Source of the DNA: Lutibacter sp. | GTDB lineage: Bacteria > Bacteroidota > Bacteroidia > Flavobacteriales > Flavobacteriaceae | Length of the DNA: 57,836 nucleotides | Assembly (NCBI RefSeq): GCF_030692605.1 | Contig: NZ_JAUYUD010000111.1 | Location: 1-57,836, forward strand | Direction: 5' to 3' | Shown: in pieces, positions 42,485 through 50,600 of the stretch | Numbering within the stretch: the stretch's first letter is position 1 | Layout of the letters: each line of letters starts with the position of its first letter | Translations under genes and position numbers: made by a program | The notes under the pieces: model-generated | The model's input: the letters and a program-made list of their open reading frames with translations, nothing else | What the model was told of the DNA's origin: nothing | Database searches by the model: none

Positions 42485-45400
42485 ATGAAGAACATATTAA
42501 ATTTATTTGTTTTAACACTTTTTATAGTAGCTTTATCAAGCTGTAAAAATTCTGAAAAAGAGGATAAAGGAAAGGCCGTTGAATTAATGACCTCACAAAC
42601 CTTGGGGTTGGCATATTTAGAAGAGTTTAAATTAGAAGACGCAGAAAAAGAGTTTTTAAAAGTAATAGAAATGGCACCTAATGAAAAATTAGGATATGCC
42701 AATTTAGGACTTACTTATTTAAGAATGGGTAACTATAAAGATGCCGAAAAACAACTTTTTAAGGCAATTGAAATAGACGTAAAAGATGCGGATTTAATGT
42801 TGCTCTTAGCAACAGTCTATAAAATGGACAGCAAAAATGAAAAAGCAATAAATACGTTAATAAATGCATTAAAGTTTGCACCAGATCATATAAAAATTCT
42901 CTACGAACTTACTGAATTTTATACACTTGAATTTAATAATGAATCTCAAAAAAAGCGTTTCGATTATTTAAAATTATTGGTCGAAAAGGCAGCTGGAAAC
43001 ATAGTTCCGCAACTTAATATAACTGAAATTTACATTAAGAATGGAGAAACAGATAATGCCTTAGCACAATTAGAAATTATACAAAAACAGTTTCCTGAAT
43101 TTCCGAAGGAAGCAATTCCGTACTTTGACAAAACAATGTCTTTATTGAAAAAAAAGGATGAAGAAAACGCGCTAACGCAATTTATGATTTTTCATAATTA
43201 TTTAAAAGTTTCCTTTCCTTATCAAAATGGAATTATGGATTTGAAGGGGCCAGGAGGTTCACTTATTGGTTTCCCACTAATTACTTTTGATAAACAAGAT
43301 TCTTCAACAGAATTAAGCAGTTCTAAATCTATTATTGAGGCAATAAAATTTACAGATATAACAGCATCTGCGGGTTTAGATATTGTACCAACATTTGAAG
43401 AAGGTAAATTTTTAGAATACAAAAATTCTACTTTTATTGAAATTGCAGATTACGATGGAGACGGAGAAATAGATATTTATGTAGGAAGTTTTAATCCAAC
43501 AACTAAAACATTTCAGCATTACCTTTTTAATAATGATATGGCACGCTTTAAAGATGTTTCAAAAGAAGTTGGACTTAAATTTACAGGAAATGAATCGTCA
43601 GCAATTTTTGCGGACTATGACAACGATGGTTTTTTGGATCTTTTTATTACAAGAGAAGAAGGCGATTTATTGTATAAAAATGTTGGAAAAGGCATTTTCG
43701 AAAATGTTACAAAAAAAGCTAAACTCGAAAATTCAAAAGGAGGGAAAAAGAGTTTATTTGTAGATTTTGACCACGATGGAGATCTTGATTTATTCGTATC
43801 AAAACTAAATTCTAATGTTGTTTTTCAAAATAATGGTGATGGCACCTTTACAGATAATACTAACAAAATGGGATTATTTGGGACAGGGACTAATTGTAGT
43901 AATGCCACATTTGGAGATTTTGATGATGATGGAGATATTGATCTTTTAGTTGCAAATGAAAACACTAAGAACGTTTTATATTCTAATCAACGCCAAGGAA
44001 TTTTTAGAGATATAACAAAAAATACAGGATTAAAAGAGACTAGAGGTTCCAGTTCATTGGCTGTTGGAGATTTTAATAACGATGGATTTTTAGATGTGTT
44101 TATAACATCAAGTACTGGTGAAACTTCTGAATTATATAAAAACCTAGGAAATGCTAAATTTGAACTAATAAAAGGGACAAATAATTTTTTTGATAAATTA
44201 ATTAATGTAAAAGTTTTCGACTCTAAATTTTTTGATTTTGATAACGATGGATTATTGGACATAATTATTGTTGGTGAATCTAAACAAAAAGGAGGTCAAG
44301 GAGTTTTTCTATACCACAATGAAGGATCTGAAAAATTTAAAAATGTATCTCACTTATTACCCGAAACATTAAAATCTGGAAAGCAAATTAAACTTTTCGA
44401 TTATAATGATGATGGTGATTTAGATTTAGTGATAGCAAAATTGAATGGCGGAATTTCACTTTTACGAAATGACGGAGGAAATAACAATCATTATTTAAGC
44501 ATGAAACTTGTTGGTTTAAGGACAGGAAGCGCCAAAAACAATTATTTTGGAATTGGCTCAAAAGTGGAGGTTAGATCTGGGGATCTTTACCAAACTATGA
44601 TTGTTACTAGTCCTAATGTCTATTTTGGTCTTGGAAATAGAACGAGAGCTGATATTATTAGAATAACTTGGACTAATGGTGTGCCTCAAAATATATTTTT
44701 ACCTGAAGCGGATCAAGCTTTAATAGAGGCTCAAACATTAAAGGGCTCTTGTCCTTTTATTTATGGATGGAACGGCAATAAATTTGAGTTTGTAAAAGAC
44801 ATAACTTGGAGAAGTGCACTTGGGATGCCTCTTGGTATCATGGGCGGAAATACCATGCATGCATTCGCGAATGCTTCCGATGATTATATTAAAATACCAG
44901 GCGAACTTTTAAAACCTAAAAATGGTGAATATATATTACAATTAACATCTGAACTTTGGGAAACTATTTATATGGATAAAATACAATTGATAGCAGTAGA
45001 TCATCCTGAAAATATTGATGTTTTTGTTCCAGAACAATTCTCTCCACCACCTTTTCCAGGAATGGATATCTATCAGGTTGAGAAAAAAATTGAACCTATT
45101 TCTGCAAAAGATGACTTTGGAAATGATGTACTTTCATTAATAACAAAAAAAGATGACAAATACATTTCAAACTTTAAGCCATGGAAATATCAAGGAACAA
45201 CCGAGTTACATGATTTAATTATTGATCCAGGAGAAGTTGGAAAAAGTAAAGAACTTTACCTATTTCTAAACGGATGGATATTCCCAACAGATGCAAGTAT
45301 TAATGTAGCGCTTTCTCAATCTGATAATTTTAAACTAATTCAACCTTCAATACAAGTTAAAAATAAAAAAGGAGAGTGGGAAACAGTTATTGAAAATTTA

Positions 45401-46051
45401 GGATTTCCAATGGGGAAAGATAAAACCGTAATTGCAAATCTTTCAGGGAAATTTTTATCTAATGACCATAGAATAAGAATTCAAACCAATATGGAAATTT
45501 ATTGGGACTATGTATTTTTCTCAAATAGCAATCCAAATGCATCCATAGAAACAACAGTTTTAAATCCCACCTATGCAAATATTCATTATAGAGGATTTTC
45601 TCAAACATATAAAAAAGGAGGTCGTTACGGTCCTCATTGGTTTGATTATTACAACGTTGACAAAAATAAAAAATGGCGAGATTTGATTGGTAATTACACA
45701 CGATATGGAGATGTATTGCCGCTGCTTTTGGAATCGGATAACAAATACATTATTTCCAATGGAGGCGATGAAACTACATTAAAATTTAATGCCAACATGT
45801 TACCACCCTTGAAAAAAGGATGGAAGAGAGATTTTCTTATTCATAGCGTAGGTTGGGTTAAAGATGGTGATATTAATACAGCTTTAGGAAGTACCGTTTT
45901 ACCACTTCCATTTCACGGAATGAGCAGTTATCCGCCAACTAAAATGGACGTATATCCTAGCACGAAAGAACTTCAAAAATACAATAAAGAATATAATACT
46001 AGAATTATTACGTCTGATGATTATCGTAATGTTCTTAAAAAATTAAACTAA
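42485..46051 (+). CDS. TPR + FG-GAP/ASPIC propeller lipoprotein with a large unassigned C-terminal region
   Basis: The 1188-residue protein has a lipobox near residue 20 (ALSSCKN). TPR repeats (about 30-250) include AYLEEFKLEDAEKEFLKVIEMAPNE. An FG-GAP propeller (about 310-680) has seven calcium loops (DYDGDGEID, DYDNDGFLD, DFDHDGDLD, DFDDDGDID, DFNNDGFLD, DFDNDGLLD, DYNDDGDLD), and an ASPIC-like segment follows (about 690-740). The last 430 residues form one or two further domains that I do not recognise, rich in Trp/Pro/Gly. It is probably the surface hub of the cluster. It starts 43 bp after the second binding protein and is 2 bp from the next CRTAC1 gene. Confidence 0.88.
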   Translation: MKNILNLFVLTLFIVALSSCKNSEKEDKGKAVELMTSQTLGLAYLEEFKLEDAEKEFLKVIEMAPNEKLGYANLGLTYLRMGNYKDAEKQLFKAIEIDVKDADLMLLLATVYKMDSKNEKAINTLINALKFAPDHIKILYELTEFYTLEFNNESQKKRFDYLKLLVEKAAGNIVPQLNITEIYIKNGETDNALAQLEIIQKQFPEFPKEAIPYFDKTMSLLKKKDEENALTQFMIFHNYLKVSFPYQNGIMDLKGPGGSLIGFPLITFDKQDSSTELSSSKSIIEAIKFTDITASAGLDIVPTFEEGKFLEYKNSTFIEIADYDGDGEIDIYVGSFNPTTKTFQHYLFNNDMARFKDVSKEVGLKFTGNESSAIFADYDNDGFLDLFITREEGDLLYKNVGKGIFENVTKKAKLENSKGGKKSLFVDFDHDGDLDLFVSKLNSNVVFQNNGDGTFTDNTNKMGLFGTGTNCSNATFGDFDDDGDIDLLVANENTKNVLYSNQRQGIFRDITKNTGLKETRGSSSLAVGDFNNDGFLDVFITSSTGETSELYKNLGNAKFELIKGTNNFFDKLINVKVFDSKFFDFDNDGLLDIIIVGESKQKGGQGVFLYHNEGSEKFKNVSHLLPETLKSGKQIKLFDYNDDGDLDLVIAKLNGGISLLRNDGGNNNHYLSMKLVGLRTGSAKNNYFGIGSKVEVRSGDLYQTMIVTSPNVYFGLGNRTRADIIRITWTNGVPQNIFLPEADQALIEAQTLKGSCPFIYGWNGNKFEFVKDITWRSALGMPLGIMGGNTMHAFANASDDYIKIPGELLKPKNGEYILQLTSELWETIYMDKIQLIAVDHPENIDVFVPEQFSPPPFPGMDIYQVEKKIEPISAKDDFGNDVLSLITKKDDKYISNFKPWKYQGTTELHDLIIDPGEVGKSKELYLFLNGWIFPTDASINVALSQSDNFKLIQPSIQVKNKKGEWETVIENLGFPMGKDKTVIANLSGKFLSNDHRIRIQTNMEIYWDYVFFSNSNPNASIETTVLNPTYANIHYRGFSQTYKKGGRYGPHWFDYYNVDKNKKWRDLIGNYTRYGDVLPLLLESDNKYIISNGGDETTLKFNANMLPPLKKGWKRDFLIHSVGWVKDGDINTALGSTVLPLPFHGMSSYPPTKMDVYPSTKELQKYNKEYNTRIITSDDYRNVLKKLN

Positions 46052-46053
46052 TT

Positions 46054-47700
46054 ATGAAATTTAGAAATACAGTTTTTATTTTTTTTATTTTTTTCAGCAC
46101 TGCTTACGGACAGAAAATTATGTTTACAGACGTAACCCAAAAAGCAGGTATTAATTTTAGATATACTTTTGGTGATAACAGTTATCAAAATATTCTTGAA
46201 AGTAGTGGTTCAGGCATAACTATTTTTGATTATAATAATGATGGATTTATGGATATTTATCTTTTGAACGGACGCTATTTGGAAGGAATTTCAGATTCAA
46301 AAGGTAAAATATATAAAAACTTTCATAACGAACTGTATAAAAATAACGGGAATGGCACATTTACAAATGTTACTAAAAAAGCCAGAGTTGAAGGAAATTA
46401 TTGGGGTATGGCTGCAAGTGCCATTGATTTAGATAATGACGGATTTCAAGATTTGTATGTGTTAAATTTTGGCAAAAATGTTTTCTACCATAATAATGGA
46501 AATGGAACATTTAGTGACATAACAACATCCTTAAATTTGAGCGGTCCAGATAAATTAAATGGATTTACAAAGTGGAGTATTGGAGCATCCTTTTGGGATT
46601 ATAATAAAGATGGCAAATTGGATGTAATGGTTGGTAATTTTATGGCGTTCAACCCAAGTTATTTTACACCATCATCACCAGATATGATGCCAAGCCCTGC
46701 AGAATATGATGGACAGGCTTCCTTTCTTTATGAACAACAATCTAACGGAAAATTTTTAGATGTTACAAGTAAGAATAACCTGTTATTTCCACAGTCGAAA
46801 TGTATGGGATTATCAATATTTGATTTCGATAATGATGGAGACTTAGATATTTTTCAAGCAAATGATCATCAGTTAAATTTCTTATTTAAAAAAGAAAAGG
46901 ATGGATTTAAAGATGTAGCTATTCAAAGTGGAGTTGCTGCAAATAATAAAGGAATAGGAACTGGTTCAATGCATCCAACAATTGGGGATATAAATGGAGA
47001 TGGCTTAATTGATATTCTTGTTTCTGATCTTGATCATGGCGCTCTGTACTTAAATAAGGGAAATGGTTTGTATGAAGATGTTACAGTTAAAAGTGGTGTA
47101 GCAGCTGCAATGTTGGGAAAAGGAGGATGGGGAGCTGCATTATTTGATTTTGATAATGATGGAGATCTCGATTTGGTTGCAGCAAACGGAACCGCTGAAA
47201 AGCTTATTTTACAATATCCATTATTAATGGAAAATGATGGAAAAGGGAATTTTAAGAATATAGGACAAAAACATGGTTCTTATTTTTTAACAAAACGTTC
47301 TGGGAGAGGTTTAGCAATATTGGATTATAATAATGACGGATTTTTAGATATTGTTATATCACATCTAGACAAGCTAGGAGTTCCTTCATTGCTTAAAAAT
47401 AGTGGAGATAATGGCAATCAATGGCTTGGGCTAACGTTAAAAGGTAAAAATGGACCTAGTTCAACAATTGGAGCTACAGTAGTGGTTACCTCTGGTGGAA
47501 AAAAGCAAGTGTTTGTTAATCAATGGGCAACAAGTTATCTTTCAAACAATGATCAAAGACTTCATATAGGCCTTGGTAAAAATAAGATAATTGATTCCAT
47601 AGAAATAAATTGGACTAATGGCAATAAAGAAATTTATAAGAACATTAAAACCAACCAATATGTAATAATTTTAGAAGGAAAAGGATTTGTAAAAAAATAG
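46054..47700 (+). CDS. CRTAC1/ASPIC-UnbV family FG-GAP propeller protein (third copy)
   Basis: The 548-residue protein has a cleavable Sec signal (about 1-19, ending AYGQ) rather than a lipobox, so it should be soluble or secreted. Seven calcium loops are present (DYNNDGFMD, DLDNDGFQD, DYNKDGKLD, DFDNDGDLD, DINGDGLID, DFDNDGDLD, DYNNDGFLD). The C-terminal ASPIC/UnbV domain follows (TIGATVVVTSGGKK, LHIGLGKN). It is homologous along its length to the protein at 32099, which indicates an old duplication within the cluster. The 64-bp gap after it leads to the asparagine-synthetase-like gene. Confidence 0.9.
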   Translation: MKFRNTVFIFFIFFSTAYGQKIMFTDVTQKAGINFRYTFGDNSYQNILESSGSGITIFDYNNDGFMDIYLLNGRYLEGISDSKGKIYKNFHNELYKNNGNGTFTNVTKKARVEGNYWGMAASAIDLDNDGFQDLYVLNFGKNVFYHNNGNGTFSDITTSLNLSGPDKLNGFTKWSIGASFWDYNKDGKLDVMVGNFMAFNPSYFTPSSPDMMPSPAEYDGQASFLYEQQSNGKFLDVTSKNNLLFPQSKCMGLSIFDFDNDGDLDIFQANDHQLNFLFKKEKDGFKDVAIQSGVAANNKGIGTGSMHPTIGDINGDGLIDILVSDLDHGALYLNKGNGLYEDVTVKSGVAAAMLGKGGWGAALFDFDNDGDLDLVAANGTAEKLILQYPLLMENDGKGNFKNIGQKHGSYFLTKRSGRGLAILDYNNDGFLDIVISHLDKLGVPSLLKNSGDNGNQWLGLTLKGKNGPSSTIGATVVVTSGGKKQVFVNQWATSYLSNNDQRLHIGLGKNKIIDSIEINWTNGNKEIYKNIKTNQYVIILEGKGFVKK

Positions 47701-47764
47701 AATAAATAATTTATCTTTTAAAATTGGCTGGAATTATAACGAAAAAATATAATTAAAAAAAATA

Positions 47765-49099
47765 ATGAACATGAATAGTATGTATGTTAGTAAAGTAGTG
47801 GATCTAACAAATCCTGAAAAAAATGTCATTTATAATATGACGCATGAAGAAGCTGTAAATGTAGTTAAATCGGGTGATGTAGAGGCAGTGCGAAAAATTG
47901 ATGGTCAATTTTCTCTTGTTTCTGTAGAAGGGAAAACAATTCAAATGGCTCGATCTTTAGGTAGACCAATGCGTTATTTTATAGCAAAACGTGCAGTTGG
48001 ACCTCAATTGGTGATTGCTGAGCGCATTGATGTAATATTCGATTATTTAAAAAAAGAAGGTATGGAAGATCAGTTTCATCCTTCTTATACCAGAATGGTG
48101 CCGGCACATTATATTACAAGAATTGAATTATTAGGTTGTCCAGATCCCAATCCAATTTATACACGATTTTTTACACCACAACGAAATAAATATGCACCAA
48201 ATAGCGCAAATCAAATTGGTGCAGATTACATAAATGCAGTTTATAAAGAAATTAAAAAGTGGCTTCAATATAGAGCAACATCAGGACCAATTGGAGTAAC
48301 TTTCTCAGCCGGAATTGATAGTGGCTCAGTGTTTTTACTTACCTATCATGCACTTTTAGAACTTGGCGAAAGCCCATCAAGATTAAAGGCATTTACACTT
48401 TCAATTGAAGGAGGAGGGGAAGATTTAGCCCAAGCTAAAAAGTTCTTAAAAGACCTGAATCTTGAATTATTTTTAGAGCCTATAGAATTAGATCATTCAG
48501 CATTAGATTGGAAAGAAGCTATAAATGTTGTTGAAGATTATAAACCACTAGATATTCAATCTGCTACAATGAATTTGGCACTTTTAAAAGGAATTAAATC
48601 TCGTTATCCTGAATGGAAATATATTTTAGACGGAGATGGTGGTGATGAAAATTTAAAAGATTATCCGATAGAAGATAATCCCGAATTAACTATTAGAAGC
48701 GTACTTAATAATTTAATGTTGTATCACGAAGGTTGGGGAGTTGAGTCTATCAAACATTCCTTAACTTATTCTGGAGGATTAAGCAGAGGTTATATGAGAA
48801 CCTATTCGCCAGCAGATGTATTAGATTTTGAAACATTTAGCCCATATACATTGCCAAATGTTATTGAAATTTCGGAAGGAATTCCTTATATAGAAATGAC
48901 CAATTGGGATCATAAAAAACTATACGATTTAAAAGGAGATATTGTAGCTGCAGGTGTAAAAGCTGTGACTGGAATGGATATGCCTGTTTTTGAAAAAAGA
49001 CGTTTTCAGCATGGGGTAACTTCAATGGATGATTTTAAAAAATTATTTCCAATTAAAGAATTGGATTACAGAAAAGAGTTTCTGTCAAAATATGAGTGA
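47765..49099 (+). CDS. Asparagine-synthetase-like ATP-dependent amide-forming enzyme lacking the glutaminase Cys
   Basis: The 444-residue protein has an N-terminal domain of AsnB type (GQFSLVSVEGKT, about 47-58) but no catalytic Cys after the initiator Met (it reads MNMNSMYV). The synthetase domain has the PP-loop SAGIDSGS (181-188; AsnB has SGGxDSS) and DGDGGDENLKDYP near 300 (AsnB GxGxDExxxGY). It should adenylate a carboxylate and attack it with ammonia or an amine, as in beta-lactam synthetase or lasso cyclases, and not via glutamine. It is cytoplasmic and overlaps the radical SAM gene by 8 bp. The substrate is unknown. Confidence 0.85.
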   Translation: MNMNSMYVSKVVDLTNPEKNVIYNMTHEEAVNVVKSGDVEAVRKIDGQFSLVSVEGKTIQMARSLGRPMRYFIAKRAVGPQLVIAERIDVIFDYLKKEGMEDQFHPSYTRMVPAHYITRIELLGCPDPNPIYTRFFTPQRNKYAPNSANQIGADYINAVYKEIKKWLQYRATSGPIGVTFSAGIDSGSVFLLTYHALLELGESPSRLKAFTLSIEGGGEDLAQAKKFLKDLNLELFLEPIELDHSALDWKEAINVVEDYKPLDIQSATMNLALLKGIKSRYPEWKYILDGDGGDENLKDYPIEDNPELTIRSVLNNLMLYHEGWGVESIKHSLTYSGGLSRGYMRTYSPADVLDFETFSPYTLPNVIEISEGIPYIEMTNWDHKKLYDLKGDIVAAGVKAVTGMDMPVFEKRRFQHGVTSMDDFKKLFPIKELDYRKEFLSKYE

Positions 49100-50036
49100 G
49101 AATAAAAACCCAATTATATCTAATAAATGGATAGTTTCTAATCGTGGAATCAAAAATATTGTTGATTCACAAAAACCATATGCTTGGTTGGTAGAAAAAG
49201 AGCGGCAATCCTTGGGAAAAATTGAGGACGTAGCAACTATTTTTTTAACCAATCAGGAATGTCCTTTTAAATGTTTAATGTGTGATTTATGGAAGAATAC
49301 AACCAATAAATCGATTCCAATTGGGGCTATTCCAAATCAACTAAAATGGGCTTTATCACAAATGCCACAGGTTAAAAACCTAAAACTTTATAATAGCGGA
49401 AATTTTTTTGATGGGAAGGCTATTCCTGAAGAAGATTATGAACCAATAGCAGATTTAATTAAAGATTTTGAGACAGTTGTTGTAGAAAGTCATCCGAAAT
49501 TTATCAATGAAAAGTGTCTTCGATTTAAAAATTTGTTAAAACCTAAATTACAGGTTGCAATTGGTTTAGAAACTGTAAATACGAAAGTTCTTTTTAAGCT
49601 GAATAAACAAATGAATCTCAACGATTTTAAAACAGCAGTTGATTTTCTTTCTGAAAATGGAATTTCTTCAAGAGCTTTTATTTTGCTTCGCCCTCCATTT
49701 TTAACGGAAGAGGAAGGAATTTTTTGGGCACAAAAATCAATAGATTTTGCTTTTGAAGTTGGTGTTGAATGTTGTTCAGTTATTCCTGTTAGAGGTGGTA
49801 ATGGAGCTATGGAATTACTGCAAGAAACGGGTGATTTTAGCCCACCAAATATTCATTCTTTAGAAACAGTTATAGAATATGGTATTGCACTTAACGCTGG
49901 TAGAGTATTTGCCGATGTTTGGGATTTAGGTTTGTTTTCTAATTGTAAAAAATGCGTTGAGTTAAGAACAGAAAGGTTAATTGATATGAATTTGAATCAA
50001 AAAATAGAAAGTAAAATCCAATGTGATTGTAATTAA
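49092..50036 (+). CDS. Radical SAM enzyme with extra C-terminal cysteine cluster
   Basis: From the ATG at 49092, overlapping the previous stop by 8 bp, it is 314 residues (the frame stays open to 49029). The SAM cluster motif is C57-x3-C61-x2-C64 (CPFKCLMC). Later barrel segments include LKLYNSGNFFD, VAIGLETVN and RAFILLRPPF. The C-terminus adds C-x2-C (NCKKC) and a terminal CDC, four cysteines fit for a second Fe-S or zinc site. It resembles the TIGR01210/archaeosine-synthase-related branch, a resemblance that does not fix function. Translational coupling to the amide-forming enzyme suggests successive steps on one small molecule. Confidence 0.85.
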   Translation: MSENKNPIISNKWIVSNRGIKNIVDSQKPYAWLVEKERQSLGKIEDVATIFLTNQECPFKCLMCDLWKNTTNKSIPIGAIPNQLKWALSQMPQVKNLKLYNSGNFFDGKAIPEEDYEPIADLIKDFETVVVESHPKFINEKCLRFKNLLKPKLQVAIGLETVNTKVLFKLNKQMNLNDFKTAVDFLSENGISSRAFILLRPPFLTEEEGIFWAQKSIDFAFEVGVECCSVIPVRGGNGAMELLQETGDFSPPNIHSLETVIEYGIALNAGRVFADVWDLGLFSNCKKCVELRTERLIDMNLNQKIESKIQCDCN

Positions 50037-50075
50037 TTTGCAACACTATTAAAATAACACTTTTAATTTAATATA

Positions 50076-50537
50076 ATGAATAACGCGCATTTACATTTAT
50101 TGCTTAACCATTTATCAATAACATTTGTAATTATTGGTTTTATCGTGATGCTTTTCGGATTTTTATTTAAATCTGATATTGCTAAAAGAATAGCATATCT
50201 TATATTTATTTTAGCGGCTCTATTTGGGTTTGTAACCTTTCAAACGGGTGAAGGATCTAAACCATTAATTGAAGGAATTAAAGGCGTAAATAAAATTTCC
50301 ATAATAACTCATGAAAAAACAGCACTTATTTTCTTGTTTTTTCTGTATCTTTTAGGCGCTTTTTCAATAGTTGGCTTATGGGCAAATTGGAAAAAAAAAT
50401 CATTCTCCAATTTACTTGGTTATTCAATTATGGTATATTTATTTGTAGTTTTCTATTATGCTATACAAGCAGGAACAACTGGAGGTGAAATTAGACATTT
50501 AGAAATAATACCATTGGTTGAAAATTCTGATGTTTAA
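50076..50537 (+). CDS. DUF2231-like four-helix membrane protein
   Basis: The 153-residue integral membrane protein has four predicted helices (about 12-28, 36-53, 84-102 and 112-132). A family-typical N-terminus HLHLLLNHLSITF places two histidines near the first helix. Another HE pair precedes the third helix and a late GGEIRH follows the fourth. DUF2231 proteins often accompany c-type cytochromes, and conserved histidines could bind haem or metal. It ends the co-directional run, 39 bp after the radical SAM gene, and may be the membrane electron entry or exit point. The family function is not established. Confidence 0.72.
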   Translation: MNNAHLHLLLNHLSITFVIIGFIVMLFGFLFKSDIAKRIAYLIFILAALFGFVTFQTGEGSKPLIEGIKGVNKISIITHEKTALIFLFFLYLLGAFSIVGLWANWKKKSFSNLLGYSIMVYLFVVFYYAIQAGTTGGEIRHLEIIPLVENSDV

Positions 50538-50600
50538 AATGAGATTTTAATTAAATTGAAATACAAAGTACTTAAATAAAAAATTATAAATAATCACAAT

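Noticed and set aside
42325-42702. 125-codon minus-strand open frame across the binding-protein/TPR gene junction
   Set aside because: It is antisense to two well-supported genes, has no family features, and its composition mirrors their codons.
32099-50537. PQQ dehydrogenase or PQQ biosynthesis locus
   Set aside because: No PqqA-E-like proteins and no eight-bladed PQQ dehydrogenase with tryptophan-docking motifs; only the accessory receptor/propeller/cytochrome theme is similar.
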